64,000 nt of DNA from JAGPUQ01 sp050179115 (GCA_050179115.1 JBFXFL010000002.1:1-64000), one strand, 5' to 3'. Shown: positions 16,041 through 24,696, counted from the stretch's first letter. Translations and numbers: made by a program. Notes: generated from the letters alone by a model not told the origin.

Positions 16041-16742
16041 GTGAGTTCCACGAACGCAATCGAAGTCAGGGATTTCACCGTGAGTTACGGGGAGAGCGAG
16101 GTAGTGCATCAGGTCAACCTCAGTGCCGCGCAGGGCGAGATCGTTGCCGTGATGGGGCGCAACGGCATGGGCAAGAGCACTCTGTTCAAGGCGTTGATCG
16201 GGATTCTGCCCACCAAGTCGGGGTCGCTGAAAGTCTCCGGTGAGGAACTCGGAGATCTGCCCAGTCATGCCCGGGTGCGGCGTGGACTCGCCTATGTACC
16301 CCAGGGGCGCATGGTGTTTCCAGGGTTGACCGTGCTCGAAAATATCATGACTGGACTGCGTGACCGGCGCGCCACCATCCCCGACGAAATCTACGAACTG
16401 TTTCCCGTGCTGGCGGAAATGCGCGGCCGCAAGGCCGGCAATTTATCCGGCGGCCAGCAGCAGCAACTGGTGATTGCGCGCGCGCTGGTTACCGCGCCCA
16501 ACGTGCTGCTGCTCGACGAGCCGACCGAGGGTATTCAGCCGTCGATAATCAAAGACCTCGCGCGTCAGCTCAAGGAAATAAGGCGCCTGCGGGGGCTCAC
16601 CATCATCGTTTCCGAACAGGTGCTGAGTTTCGCTCTCGACGTGGCAGATCGGCTACTGGTTATCGATCGGGGACAGATCGTGGACGAAATGACTCGCGAC
16701 CAGGCCGACGCAGCCGTACTGGGGCGCTACCTGTCGATCTGA
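16041..16742 (+). CDS. urtE: urea/amide ABC transporter ATPase, LivF/UrtE type
   Basis: Second ATPase of the importer, 233 residues. Walker A is GRNGMGKST (residues 39-47), the Q-loop is in LAYVPQGRMVFPGLTVLENI, the signature is LSGGQQQQLVIARAL and Walker B is LLLDEPTEGIQPSI. The GRNGMGKST and PQGRxxFP motifs are typical of UrtE/LivF. The GTG at 16041 follows GGAG eight bases upstream, within the duplicated 19-bp unit. The open frame begins slightly earlier at a TTG inside urtD, which I rejected for lack of a ribosome site. Confidence 0.9.
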   Translation: MSSTNAIEVRDFTVSYGESEVVHQVNLSAAQGEIVAVMGRNGMGKSTLFKALIGILPTKSGSLKVSGEELGDLPSHARVRRGLAYVPQGRMVFPGLTVLENIMTGLRDRRATIPDEIYELFPVLAEMRGRKAGNLSGGQQQQLVIARALVTAPNVLLLDEPTEGIQPSIIKDLARQLKEIRRLRGLTIIVSEQVLSFALDVADRLLVIDRGQIVDEMTRDQADAAVLGRYLSI

Positions 16743-16806
16743 CAGCCTTTTTCACCCTAACGCGTGGATGGTTCGCGCGGTAATCCGAGCAACAGGAGTA
16801 CGCAAC

Positions 16807-18033
16807 ATGCTAGAGACACTGATTCACATCGATCCCAAGATGGCGCCCGCTTCGCAAGGTGGTCTATTGCACAACCGTTGGCATCCCGATATCCCCATGG
16901 TTGCTACCGTGAAACCCGGCGCCTCGTTTCGCGTCGAGTGCGCGGACTGGACCGGCGGCCAGATCTCTGACGACGATTCGGCCAATGATGTGCGCGATGT
17001 CGATCTGACCAAGGTGCACTACCTGAGCGGCCCCATCGGCGTCGAGGGCGCCGAGCCCGGCGACCTGCTGGTGGTCAACATTCTCGACATCGGCACCTTG
17101 CCGTCGTCCGACTGGGGCTTCACCGGCATCTTCGCCAAAAGTAACGGTGGCGGCTTTCTGACCGAGCACTTTCCCGACGCGCGCAAGGCGTGCTGGCAGT
17201 TCGAGGGCATCTTCGCCAAATCGCGGCACATTCCCGGCTGCCGCTTCGCCGGCATCATGCACCCCGGTCTGATCGGCTGCCTGCCGTCGGCGGACCTGCT
17301 CAAGACCTGGAACCAGCGCGAGGCGGCGCTGGTCGCGACCGACCCCAACCGGGTGCCGCCGCTGGCGGCGCTGCCCTATGCGGACACCGCGCTGATGGGC
17401 AAACTGACCGGCGCCGCCGCGGCGGAAGCTGCCAAATACGGCGCGCGCACGGTGCCTCCCCGCGAGCACGGCGGCAACTGCGACATCAAGAATCTATCGC
17501 GCGGTTCCCAGGTGTATTTCCCGGTCTATGTGAAGGGCGGTGGCCTTTCGATGGGGGACCTTCATTTTTCCCAGGGCGACGGCGAGATCACTTTCTGCGG
17601 CGCCATAGAAATGGCGGGCTGGATCGAGATCAATGTCGATATCATCAAAGGTGGCATGCAGAAATACGCGGTCACCAACCCGATCTTCCGCCCGAGTCCC
17701 CTCGAGCCCAGGTACAACGACTACCTGATTTTTGAAGGTATTTCGGTCGACGAATCCGGCAAACAGCATTATCTGGATGCCCACGTGGCCTACCGGCGCG
17801 CCTGCCTGAACGCCATCCAGTACCTGAAGCAATTCGGTTACACCGGCGAGCAGGCTTACGCGATTCTGGGCACGGCGCCCGTCGAGGGACATATCAGCGG
17901 CATAGTCGATATCCCCAACGCTTGCGCCACGCTGTGGTTGCCTACCGGGATTTTCGACTTCGATATCCGGTTGACGCCTCAGGGGCCGGTCCGCCAGCAG
18001 TTTGGTGGCGTCGATCTGGCCGTCACCACCTGA
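16807..18033 (+). CDS. fmdA: formamidase (FmdA/acetamidase-formamidase family)
   Basis: Hydrolyses formamide to formate and ammonium in the cytosol; the family also includes acetamidases. The 408 residues match the usual length of about 410. Conserved stretches include FRVECADWTGGQ, EGAEPGDLLVVNILDIG, IPGCRFAGIMHPGLIGC, PPREHGGNCDIKNLSRGS (typical of FmdA), GDLHFSQGDGEITFCGAIEM and the C-terminal GIVDIPNACATLWLP. The ATG at 16807 follows AGGAG. It lies 64 bp after the importer ATPase, in the same operon, so imported amide is probably converted to ammonium for nitrogen use. Exact amide preference cannot be read from sequence. Confidence 0.92.
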   Translation: MLETLIHIDPKMAPASQGGLLHNRWHPDIPMVATVKPGASFRVECADWTGGQISDDDSANDVRDVDLTKVHYLSGPIGVEGAEPGDLLVVNILDIGTLPSSDWGFTGIFAKSNGGGFLTEHFPDARKACWQFEGIFAKSRHIPGCRFAGIMHPGLIGCLPSADLLKTWNQREAALVATDPNRVPPLAALPYADTALMGKLTGAAAAEAAKYGARTVPPREHGGNCDIKNLSRGSQVYFPVYVKGGGLSMGDLHFSQGDGEITFCGAIEMAGWIEINVDIIKGGMQKYAVTNPIFRPSPLEPRYNDYLIFEGISVDESGKQHYLDAHVAYRRACLNAIQYLKQFGYTGEQAYAILGTAPVEGHISGIVDIPNACATLWLPTGIFDFDIRLTPQGPVRQQFGGVDLAVTT

Positions 18034-18128
18034 CATCGGGCCGAAGCCGTGCGCGGAAATCGGCAACTGCCAGCCCTTGCACGGCCGCAACCCGGAGAGT
18101 GAATTCTGCCAAGAGGAGTAGTGAGTTC

Positions 18129-18419
18129 ATGCCGCTATACGAATACCGCTGTGTCTGTGGCAATCGCATCGATCAATTGCGAGCGCTTGCCGTCCGCAAT
18201 ATCCCCGCTGACTGCGAGTGCTGCGGGGCGATGGCCGCGCGCGTGGCATCGGCGCCGCGTCTGGCGGTCGTCTCGGCGACCACGCGCCTTGCCCATGAGC
18301 GCAATGAGCGCAGCGCTCATGAGCCGCGAAAGGTGACTCGCACAACATCCGACCAGCCCTGCGCGACCCATGGGCAGCCTGGCTCCCACAGGGGTCGACC
18401 CTGGATGCTTGGGCATTGA
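18129..18419 (+). CDS. FmdB-family zinc-ribbon protein
   Basis: A 96-residue protein beginning MPLYEYRCVCG, the hallmark start of the FmdB family, which was named from an amide-utilisation operon and is proposed to be regulatory. Potential metal ligands are C8, C10, C29, C31 and C32. The usual family arrangement is two CxxC knuckles; here the first is CxC and the second CxCC. The second half (about 50-96) is basic, low-complexity and probably disordered. AGAGGAG precedes the ATG. As the last gene of the operon, 95 bp after fmdA, it is expected to function with the formamidase system. Its molecular role is unproven. Confidence 0.75.
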   Translation: MPLYEYRCVCGNRIDQLRALAVRNIPADCECCGAMAARVASAPRLAVVSATTRLAHERNERSAHEPRKVTRTTSDQPCATHGQPGSHRGRPWMLGH

Positions 18420-18483
18420 TGGCTGTCGGCGGCAGCTCGTGTGCAGTAGCCAAGGATGTTGCCCCGTGGAATCCCGGGCGAAA

Positions 18484-18507
18484 GGGGCCGGCACCAGCGC
18501 CGGCCCC
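18484..18507. terminator. terminator hairpin between convergent genes
   Basis: GGGGCCGGC (18484-18492) pairs with GCCGGCCCC (18499-18507) around a 6-nt loop. It lies between the fmdB-like gene and a minus-strand gene. A short T-run follows on the minus strand (AAA at 18481-18483), so it mainly serves that direction. Confidence 0.6.
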
Positions 18508-18530
18508 TCAGTGTCACCGATACACAAGGT

Positions 18531-18821
18531 TCAGGCTTTCTTGTCGAAATAACGGATCGAAGGCGGCGCGGCAACCCAGTTGGCCAACTGGCCGATCACG
18601 CCGGTCTCGGTGCGCCAGGCGAAGTATTTTTCATAGGCCTGACGGGACTCCCATTGTTCGATGGCGACGATCGTGGTGGGATCGTCCTGATCCTGGTGGG
18701 CGTAAACCTCGATGCAGCCCGGGTAGGTGCGCGTCGAGGGCAGCAGCGCGCCGAGGCCTTCGAGCGTGTCCTTGACGCATTCGGGTTTGACTTTGAGTTC
18801 GAGCAATACGGTGCAGGCCAT
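18531..18821 (-). CDS. antibiotic biosynthesis monooxygenase (ABM) domain protein
   Basis: A 96-residue ferredoxin-like ABM-fold protein. It starts MACTVLLELKVKPE, contains LPSTRTYPGCIEVYAHQDQD and IVAIEQWESRQAYEKYFAWR, as in YgiN-type quinol monooxygenases and related small dimeric enzymes. The natural substrate is unknown; many relatives act on quinols or polyketide-like compounds without a cofactor, and some are not enzymes. GGAAGGAG precedes the ATG. It is a single gene on the minus strand, with a terminator hairpin downstream. Confidence 0.75.
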   Translation of the reverse strand: MACTVLLELKVKPECVKDTLEGLGALLPSTRTYPGCIEVYAHQDQDDPTTIVAIEQWESRQAYEKYFAWRTETGVIGQLANWVAAPPSIRYFDKKA

Positions 18822-18961
18822 GGGGTTCTCCTTCCGGTTTGTGGTGAGTTGTTGTAGTTAAGGGCCGCGCGTGCGGGCTCCGGATACTAGGGCAACCCCG
18901 CCGCCGTGCCAAGCTCGGGCTTGGCCGCTACCGGGTGCCGCGGTCGCTTTTCCTCAGCCTG

Positions 18962-19582
18962 TCAGGCGATCTGCGCCACGCCCCAATAGTTGTAACCGAA
19001 CAGGCGCGGCGTCGAGGGCAGGTACATCTTGTCGAGCTGTTCCAGCGCAAAGCCGGACTCCTGGAGCAGCTCCGGGATCGGCCGGTTCAGGTTGCAGCCA
19101 CCGGCGAATTTCTTCCACACCGGGTTGATGCGGTCCTGCCACTTGCGCACTCCGGCGTCGGGCGCGCGACCGTGCTCGGTGAACACCAGTTTGCCGCCCG
19201 GCTTCAGCACCCGCCGCATCTGCCGCAGCGCGCCGTGCCAGTCGGGGATCGTACACAGGGTGTAGGTAAGCAGCACCGTATCCACACTGTTGTCGTCGAG
19301 GGGAATCTGTTCGCCGGGCAGATCGATGAGTTTCACTTCGATGGGCGACTTCTCCAGGTTCGCCCGCGCCTTCGCGCGCATCGCCGCCGAAGGCTCCAGG
19401 CCCCACACGAACTCCACTCTGGACTGATCGTAGAGCGCCAGGTTGAGCGCCGACCCCATGCCTACTTCCAGCACCCGGCCCGTGCACAGGGGCACTACTT
19501 TTTTGCGCTGGTACATGATGGGTTTGGTGCCGCAGGCGCAGTTGATAAAGGGCGCCAGAAACATTCTTTCGTAGAGGCTCAC
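18962..19582 (-). CDS. class I SAM-dependent methyltransferase, METTL7-like
   Basis: A 206-residue methyltransferase with a single Rossmann-type domain. Motif I is VLEVGMGSALNLALYD (about residues 37-52), the acidic residue after beta-2 is in GLEPSAAM, and motif IV/post-IV appear as NSVDTVLLTYTLCTIPD and RVLKPGGKLVFTEHG. The N-terminus MSLYERMFLAPFINCACG and the C-terminal FAGGCNLNRPIPELL resemble the phospholipid/small-molecule methyltransferases around METTL7. The start is a GTG with GGAG upstream. Substrate is not predictable. It is divergent from rlmJ. Confidence 0.75.
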   Translation of the reverse strand: MSLYERMFLAPFINCACGTKPIMYQRKKVVPLCTGRVLEVGMGSALNLALYDQSRVEFVWGLEPSAAMRAKARANLEKSPIEVKLIDLPGEQIPLDDNSVDTVLLTYTLCTIPDWHGALRQMRRVLKPGGKLVFTEHGRAPDAGVRKWQDRINPVWKKFAGGCNLNRPIPELLQESGFALEQLDKMYLPSTPRLFGYNYWGVAQIA

Positions 19583-19801
19583 AGGGGCTTCTCCATAGGT
19601 GATGCGCTAAAAGATACTCCGTCAAGACGGGTCTTATCCGGCAGTGCTGGATACTCTGTCAAGCGACCATCCTACGCGACGGGAGTTGGGTGTGCGCGGC
19701 GAGCCATGGTCCGACAGGGCGCCAAAGGAGATACCCAGACCGCCTGCAATGGCGATGCTCTATGCTGTCGGGCCGCGAACCGTCCGCCGGAACCCAATCC
19801 C

Positions 19802-20659
19802 TTGCTCAGTTACCGCCACATCTATCACGCCGGCAATTTCGCCGATGTGCTCAAGCACCTCGTGCTGGCGCAGGTGCTCCGCCATCTGATCGCCAAGGAC
19901 AAGCCACTGTGCTATTTGGACACCCACGCGGGCAGCGGGAGCTATTCGCTGCAAAGTGTTGCCGCGCTGCAGAACCGCGAATTCGACAGCGGCATCGGCA
20001 GACTGTGGGAGCGCACCGATCTGCCGGCAGCCGTCGCAGGCTATGTCGCGCTGGTGCGGGAGGCCAATCCCGATGGTGCGCTGCATCAGTATCCGGGTTC
20101 GCCGTGGTTTGCCCGCCACCTGCTGCGGCAACGGGATCGCCTGCTGCTGTGCGAGCTGCATTCCGATGACTTCATGCGGCTCCGGCGTCACTGCGACGGC
20201 GACCGCCGCGTCCGTATCCGCGAGGCCGACGGCTTCCGCGAGCTGCTGGCGTTGCTGCCGCCCCAGGAGCGTCGCGGTCTGGTGCTGATCGACCCGCCCT
20301 ACGAAATCAAAACCGACTACCAGACGGTGGTGGATACCCTGATCGGGGCGCATCGCCGCTTCGCCACCGGCGTCTATGCGATCTGGTATCCGGTGGTGGA
20401 GCGCGAGCGTGTCCGGCTGCTGGAGCGGAAGGTAAGGGCCAGCGGCATCCGCTCTGTACAACTGTTCGAGCTGAGCGTGAAGCCGGACAGCATGGGCCAC
20501 GGCATGACCGGCAGCGGGATGCTGGTGGTCAATCCGCCCTGGACGCTGGCGGCGGAGATGGCGGCGGCGTTGCCGTACCTTGCGGAAGTCCTGGGCGACA
20601 GGGATGGCAGCGGGCGACTCATCGGCGGCTATCGCATCGAAACCCTGGTCGGCGAATAG
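19802..20659 (+). CDS. rlmJ: 23S rRNA m6A2030 methyltransferase
   Basis: Methylates N6 of A2030 in 23S rRNA. The 285 residues align along the whole of E. coli RlmJ (280): LSYRHIYHAGNFADVLKH at the start, YLDTHAGSGSYSL as SAM-binding motif, and the catalytic DPPYEIKTDYQ near residue 160. I placed the start at the TTG at 19802, because the conserved N-terminus (M)LSYRH begins exactly there; the frame is open far upstream but that part is unrelated. The ribosome site is weak. It converges with a DUF1330 gene 19 bp away. Confidence 0.92.
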   Translation: MLSYRHIYHAGNFADVLKHLVLAQVLRHLIAKDKPLCYLDTHAGSGSYSLQSVAALQNREFDSGIGRLWERTDLPAAVAGYVALVREANPDGALHQYPGSPWFARHLLRQRDRLLLCELHSDDFMRLRRHCDGDRRVRIREADGFRELLALLPPQERRGLVLIDPPYEIKTDYQTVVDTLIGAHRRFATGVYAIWYPVVERERVRLLERKVRASGIRSVQLFELSVKPDSMGHGMTGSGMLVVNPPWTLAAEMAAALPYLAEVLGDRDGSGRLIGGYRIETLVGE

Positions 20660-20678
20660 CCTGCGTGCCGAAATCCAC

Positions 20679-20966
20679 CTACACCCCTTCCACCGCGATC
20701 ATTCGCGAGCGCGTGGCGCTCTGGCGCAGGGTGCGCGCGGCGCGGTATGCGGGGGAGTCGTGCCACGCCCGGGCGCGCTCCAGGGAGTCGAATTCGAGAA
20801 TCACCAGACGTCCGGACTGCCAGCCGCCTTCGAGGCTGAGGGTCGTGCCGCCGCGCGCCACATAGCGGCCACCGAACGCGGCGACGGTGGCCGGCGCCAG
20901 GGTTTTGTAGCGCTCGTATTGCTGGGGATCGGTGATTTCGATATCCACGATGACGTAGGCTGGCAT
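20679..20966 (-). CDS. DUF1330 domain protein
   Basis: A 95-residue protein of the DUF1330 family, a dimeric alpha-beta barrel fold without an agreed function. Family signatures are MPAYVIVDIEITDPQQYERY, VAAFGGRYVARGG and LVILEFDSLERARAWHDSP-AY. GAGGAG precedes the ATG. It is divergent from trpB, 87 bp away, and converges on rlmJ; neither neighbour suggests a role. Confidence 0.8.
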   Translation of the reverse strand: MPAYVIVDIEITDPQQYERYKTLAPATVAAFGGRYVARGGTTLSLEGGWQSGRLVILEFDSLERARAWHDSPAYRAARTLRQSATRSRMIAVEGV

Positions 20967-21053
20967 GCGGACTCCTCAGGTCGGGGTTTGCGGTTGTTGA
21001 TTGTAGGCCCCTTGGCTACCATGAGCGCCCCCTGCGCGACGGCCACTCCCTCC

Positions 21054-22304
21054 ATGTCCCTGTTCGATTTCGCCGCTGGCCGGGAAGGTTATTACGGCGC
21101 CTATGGCGGCTGTTTCCTGCCGGAAATCCTTACCTCCACCATCACCGAGCTGCGCGACTGCTTCCGCGCCTGCAAGGCCGACCCGACGTTCTGGGACGAG
21201 TTCGTGGAGGTGATGCGGACCTATTCCGGGCGCCCGACGCCGGTGACCTTCCTGGAAAACCTGTCGAACCGGCTCGGCGGCGCGCGCATTTACGTCAAGC
21301 GCGAGGATCTCAATCACACCGGCTCCCACAAGATCAACAATGTGATGGGCCAGGGGCTGGTGTGCAAACGCCTGGGCAAGACCCGCGTGATCGCCGAGAC
21401 GGGCGCCGGTCAGCACGGCTTCGCCACCGCCACCATGGCGGCGCGCTTCGGCCTCAAGTGCAAGATTTACATGGGCGCGGTGGATGTCGCACGCCAGCGG
21501 CCCAATGTGTTCTGGATGGAAAACCTGGGCGCTGAAGTGATGGCGGTGCAGGACGGCCAGCGCACCCTCAAGGACGCCATCAACGAATGCCTGCGCGACT
21601 GGGTGACCAACATGGGCGACACCCACTATGTGCTGGGCACCGCCTGCGGGCCGCATCCGTTCCCGGAGATGGTGAGCTATTTCCAGTCGATCATCGGAAT
21701 CGAGGCGCGCGCGCAGATGCTGGCCGAGGCCGGCAAGCTGCCGGACCGGGTGTACGCCTGCGTCGGCGGCGGCTCCAACGCCATGGGCATCTTCCAGGGC
21801 TTTCTCGATGACGCCGGCGTCGAACTGGTCGGCTGCGAGGCCGGCGGCTTCGGCCCCGGATCCGGCGGCCACGCTTCGCGCCTCGCCTACAAGGATGCCA
21901 GCCTGGGTGTCGCCCAGGGTTACAAGACGTATTTCCTGCAGAACGACGACGGCAACATGCTGGAGACCCACTCGATTGCCGCCGGGCTCGACTACATCGG
22001 CGTGAACCCGATCCTGGTGCACCTGTGGGATCAGGGCCGCGTGCGTTTCGAGGCCGCGACCGATGCCGAGGTGCGCGACGCGCTGCGCCTGGTGATGCGC
22101 ACCGAGGGCCTGATTCCCGCGCTCGAAAGCACCCATGCCTTTGTGCGGGCGATTGCCGAGGCGCCCACCATGGGGCGCGACCAGGTGATCCTGATCAACC
22201 AGTCCGGACGCGGCGACAAGGATATCTTCACGGTGGCGGATGCCATCGACGATCAGGCGTGGAAGGCGTTCATCCGCGCCAAGGCGGTCGACTATGGCGC
22301 TTGA
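21054..22304 (+). CDS. trpB: tryptophan synthase beta subunit, divergent
   Basis: PLP enzyme that joins indole and serine to make tryptophan. The 416 residues include the PLP lysine in HTGSHKINN, AETGAGQHGFATAT, the catalytic-loop KREDLNH, GGGSNAMGIF for phosphate binding, and GCEAGGFGPGSGGHASRL. Several normally fixed positions differ, for instance RQRPNVFWMENLGAEV and LGTACGPHPFPEMVSYFQSIIG. The ATG at 21054 (MSLFDFAAGREGYYG) is chosen; an in-frame ATG at 21021 overlaps a possible -10 (TACCAT). Neither has a clear ribosome site. trpA overlaps its last 11 bases; no trpF is adjacent. Confidence 0.85.
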   Translation: MSLFDFAAGREGYYGAYGGCFLPEILTSTITELRDCFRACKADPTFWDEFVEVMRTYSGRPTPVTFLENLSNRLGGARIYVKREDLNHTGSHKINNVMGQGLVCKRLGKTRVIAETGAGQHGFATATMAARFGLKCKIYMGAVDVARQRPNVFWMENLGAEVMAVQDGQRTLKDAINECLRDWVTNMGDTHYVLGTACGPHPFPEMVSYFQSIIGIEARAQMLAEAGKLPDRVYACVGGGSNAMGIFQGFLDDAGVELVGCEAGGFGPGSGGHASRLAYKDASLGVAQGYKTYFLQNDDGNMLETHSIAAGLDYIGVNPILVHLWDQGRVRFEAATDAEVRDALRLVMRTEGLIPALESTHAFVRAIAEAPTMGRDQVILINQSGRGDKDIFTVADAIDDQAWKAFIRAKAVDYGA

Positions 22305-23082
22305 GCCGTATCTGCGCGAGCGGCGGGCCCACAAGGACCTGCTGCTGATGACCCATGTGGTCTGCGGTTATCCCTCCTTCGAGGACAACTGGCGCGCGCT
22401 GGAAGTGATGGCGGAGTTCGACGTCGATCTGGTGGAGCTGCAATTTCCGTTTTCCGAGCCTTCCGCCGACGGGCCGCTGTTCGCGCGCGCCAATCAGCGC
22501 GCCATCGAGCTTGGCGTTCACACCCGCGACTGTTTCGCCTTCATGGGGCGCGCCGCCGCCCGGTTTCCGTTCAAGCTGCTGATGATGGGTTACTACAACA
22601 CCGTCTTCAAAATGGGCGAGGCCGCGTTTATCGAACAACTGGCAGCGGCCGGGGGAGCGGGTTTCATCGTGCCCGATCTGCCGGTGGAGGAAGCGGCCGA
22701 GCTGCACCGGCTGGCCGCGGTGGCGGATCTCGATCCCATCATTCTGATGACGCCGACCAACACCGATGCGCGGCTTGCACGTCTGGGGCAGGCGGCGCGC
22801 GGTTTCGTCTACGCCGTCGCGCGCAAGGGCGTGACCGGCACCAAGACCGCCATGGATGAAGGCCTGGTCGGCTTTATCGAGCGCTGCCGGCGCGCCACCG
22901 ACCTGCCGCTGGGCATCGGTTTCGGGGTGAGCGGCAGGGACGATATCGACTTCCTGCGCGGTCGCGCCGATATCGCCATCATCGGCACTGCGGCACTAGC
23001 CGCCTGGGAGCGGGGCGGCGCACCGGCGCTGCGGGAATTCTTTGCGGAGCTGCTGGATCGGACTCAGGCCAAGGGCGCGTAG
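22294..23082 (+). CDS. trpA: tryptophan synthase alpha subunit, divergent
   Basis: TIM-barrel lyase of 262 residues that cleaves indole-3-glycerol phosphate. The two catalytic acids are retained: Glu in VDLVELQFPFSEP and Asp in SADGP, matching E. coli E49 and D60. The surrounding motif is unusual, since most TrpA have LGVPFSDPLADGP. The active-site loop appears as ARKGVTGTKTA and the phosphate site as GIGFGVSGRDD. The ATG overlaps trpB by 11 bases, with AAGGCGG upstream, so the two subunits are coupled. The 3' end overlaps the convergent ald gene by 19 bp. Confidence 0.85.
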   Translation: MALEPYLRERRAHKDLLLMTHVVCGYPSFEDNWRALEVMAEFDVDLVELQFPFSEPSADGPLFARANQRAIELGVHTRDCFAFMGRAAARFPFKLLMMGYYNTVFKMGEAAFIEQLAAAGGAGFIVPDLPVEEAAELHRLAAVADLDPIILMTPTNTDARLARLGQAARGFVYAVARKGVTGTKTAMDEGLVGFIERCRRATDLPLGIGFGVSGRDDIDFLRGRADIAIIGTAALAAWERGGAPALREFFAELLDRTQAKGA

Positions 23083-24164
23083 CGGTCCAGCCGACCGAGC
23101 GCCTCCGCCACCGGGCGGCAGGTGATACGGCCATCCCGTGTATTCAGTCCCCTGGCAAAGCCGGGGTCGTCCCGCAGGGCGTCGAGCCCGCCCGCCGCGA
23201 GGCGCCGCACATAGGGCAGGGTGGCCTCGGTGAGCGCCAGCGTCGAGAGCCGCGGATAGGCGCCCGGCATGTTGGTTACGCAGTAGTGGATTACACCGTG
23301 CTTCTCGAACACCGGGTCGTGGTGGGTGGTGGGCCGCGAGGTTGCCACGCAGCCGCCCTGGTCGATGCTGATATCGACGATGACGGCGCCGGGCGGCATG
23401 GTCTTCACCATGGCTTCGCTGATCACGTGGGGTGCGCGGGCGCCGTGCAGCAATACCGCGCCGATCACGAGGTCGGCGTTGCGAATCTCGGCGGCCAGGG
23501 TTTCCGGAACCGATCGAACGAAGCGGAAATCCGCGCCGATGAACTGGCGCAACGCCGGCAGTCGATCAAGCTCCCACCCTGCCACACAAACCCGAGCGCC
23601 CAGGCCCGCCGCCGCGCGCGCCGCATGGCTGCCCGCGACGCCGTCGCCGACCACCAGTACTTCGCCGAAGCTGCGGTCGAAAATCCGTCCCAGCAGCATG
23701 CCGCGCCCGCCATTGGAGCGGGCGAGGTGGAAGTTGCCCATGGCGACCGCCATGGCTCCCGCCACCGCGCTCATGGGGGCGAGAAGCGGCAGACGGCCGG
23801 TCTCGTCTTCGACGGTTTCGTAGGCGATCGCCGTGCTGCGGCTTGCGAGCAGCGCCTCGGTCAGCGCCGGGTCGACGCCGGCGAGATGCAGATAGGTGAA
23901 CAGGATCTGGCCTGCCAGACAGGGGTATTCCGCCGCGATGGGCTCCTTCACCTTGAGCACGAGCTCGGCATTCCAGGCCGATTCCGTTGCGACAATTCGC
24001 GCCCCGACCTGTTCGTAATCCGCGTCCGTAAAGCCCGATCCGGCACCAGCGCTGCGTTCGATCAGTACCCTGTGGCCGTCGGCGATCAGGGTTGCGGCGC
24101 CGGCGGGCGTGAGGGCCACGCGGCCTTCGTCGGGCTTGATTTCCCGTGGTACCCCGATCTTCAC
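23064..24164 (-). CDS. ald: alanine dehydrogenase
   Basis: NAD-dependent oxidative deamination of L-alanine to pyruvate and ammonium (or the reverse). The 366 residues fit the family (about 370). Key elements are MKIGVPREIKPDEGRVALTP at the start, VKVKEP-type Lys (LVLKVKEPIAAEYP), the catalytic His in FTYLHLAGVD, the NAD Rossmann motif VVGDGVAGSHAARAA and the acid in VDISIDQGGC. The start is a GTG with GGAG about nine bases upstream. The gene is convergent with and overlaps trpA. In this locus it could release ammonium or fix it; direction is not predictable. Confidence 0.93.
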   Translation of the reverse strand: MKIGVPREIKPDEGRVALTPAGAATLIADGHRVLIERSAGAGSGFTDADYEQVGARIVATESAWNAELVLKVKEPIAAEYPCLAGQILFTYLHLAGVDPALTEALLASRSTAIAYETVEDETGRLPLLAPMSAVAGAMAVAMGNFHLARSNGGRGMLLGRIFDRSFGEVLVVGDGVAGSHAARAAAGLGARVCVAGWELDRLPALRQFIGADFRFVRSVPETLAAEIRNADLVIGAVLLHGARAPHVISEAMVKTMPPGAVIVDISIDQGGCVATSRPTTHHDPVFEKHGVIHYCVTNMPGAYPRLSTLALTEATLPYVRRLAAGGLDALRDDPGFARGLNTRDGRITCRPVAEALGRLDRYAPLA

Positions 24165-24306
24165 GGTATTACTACTCCATCGACATTCAGGATACTGGCT
24201 TCGAGTCGCTTCGGTGGCCGGTCAACCGAACCAGCGGCGCGGGCGTTGATTGGCAATCCCTGGCATGGCAACCGGCCAGGGCACGGCAACGGGAGTGTAG
24301 CAAGTG

Positions 24307-24696
24307 ATGAAAGCTATGATGCGGTACGGTACGGTAATGGTAATGGTGTTTGCCGCAGTGCTCGCGGGTTGTGCGGGCCATCGGCACCGATCCGCAGACC
24401 GGGTGATCGTCGATACCAAAGGCGTCGACTTGAACGCCTATTACCGGGATCTGGACGAGTGTCAGCACTACGCCGACGACGTCGCCGTGGGGCGGCGCGC
24501 GGCCGGCGGCGCGGTAGCCGGCGCGGTGATTGGCGGTGCGGTCGGCGCCATTGCCGGTAACAGCCGAACCGCCGAGCGTGCAGCGGGCGTCGGTGGTGTG
24601 GTCGGCGGCGCCAAAGGCGTGGGATCCGGCTTGCACGAGCGCGACCGAGTGGTGAAAAACTGCCTGGCGGGGCGGGGTTACCCCGTACTCAACTGA
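24307..24696 (+). CDS. glycine-zipper lipoprotein
   Basis: A 129-residue predicted outer-membrane lipoprotein. The N-terminal signal ends in a lipobox AVLAGC, with lipidation at the Cys. A glycine zipper AVAGAVIGGAVGAIAG (about residues 64-79) and a second Gly-rich stretch (VGGVVGGAKGVGSG) suggest a membrane-spanning or oligomerising helix. The C-terminal VVKNCLAGRGYPVLN is typical of small lipoproteins in this group. GTG at 24304 is an alternative start one codon upstream. The last 8 bases overlap the convergent CinA-like gene. Function unknown; cell-envelope stability is a guess from the fold. Confidence 0.75.
   Translation: MKAMMRYGTVMVMVFAAVLAGCAGHRHRSADRVIVDTKGVDLNAYYRDLDECQHYADDVAVGRRAAGGAVAGAVIGGAVGAIAGNSRTAERAAGVGGVVGGAKGVGSGLHERDRVVKNCLAGRGYPVLN

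Noticed and set aside
18297..18335. Palindromic GAGCGC-rich sequence as a REP element
   Set aside because: It lies inside the FmdB-like coding region, is not repeated elsewhere in the window and is explained by codons.
21021..21053. trpB start 11 codons upstream (ATG 21021)
   Set aside because: It coincides with a possible -10 box and adds residues not seen in TrpB; no better ribosome site, so kept only as an alternative.
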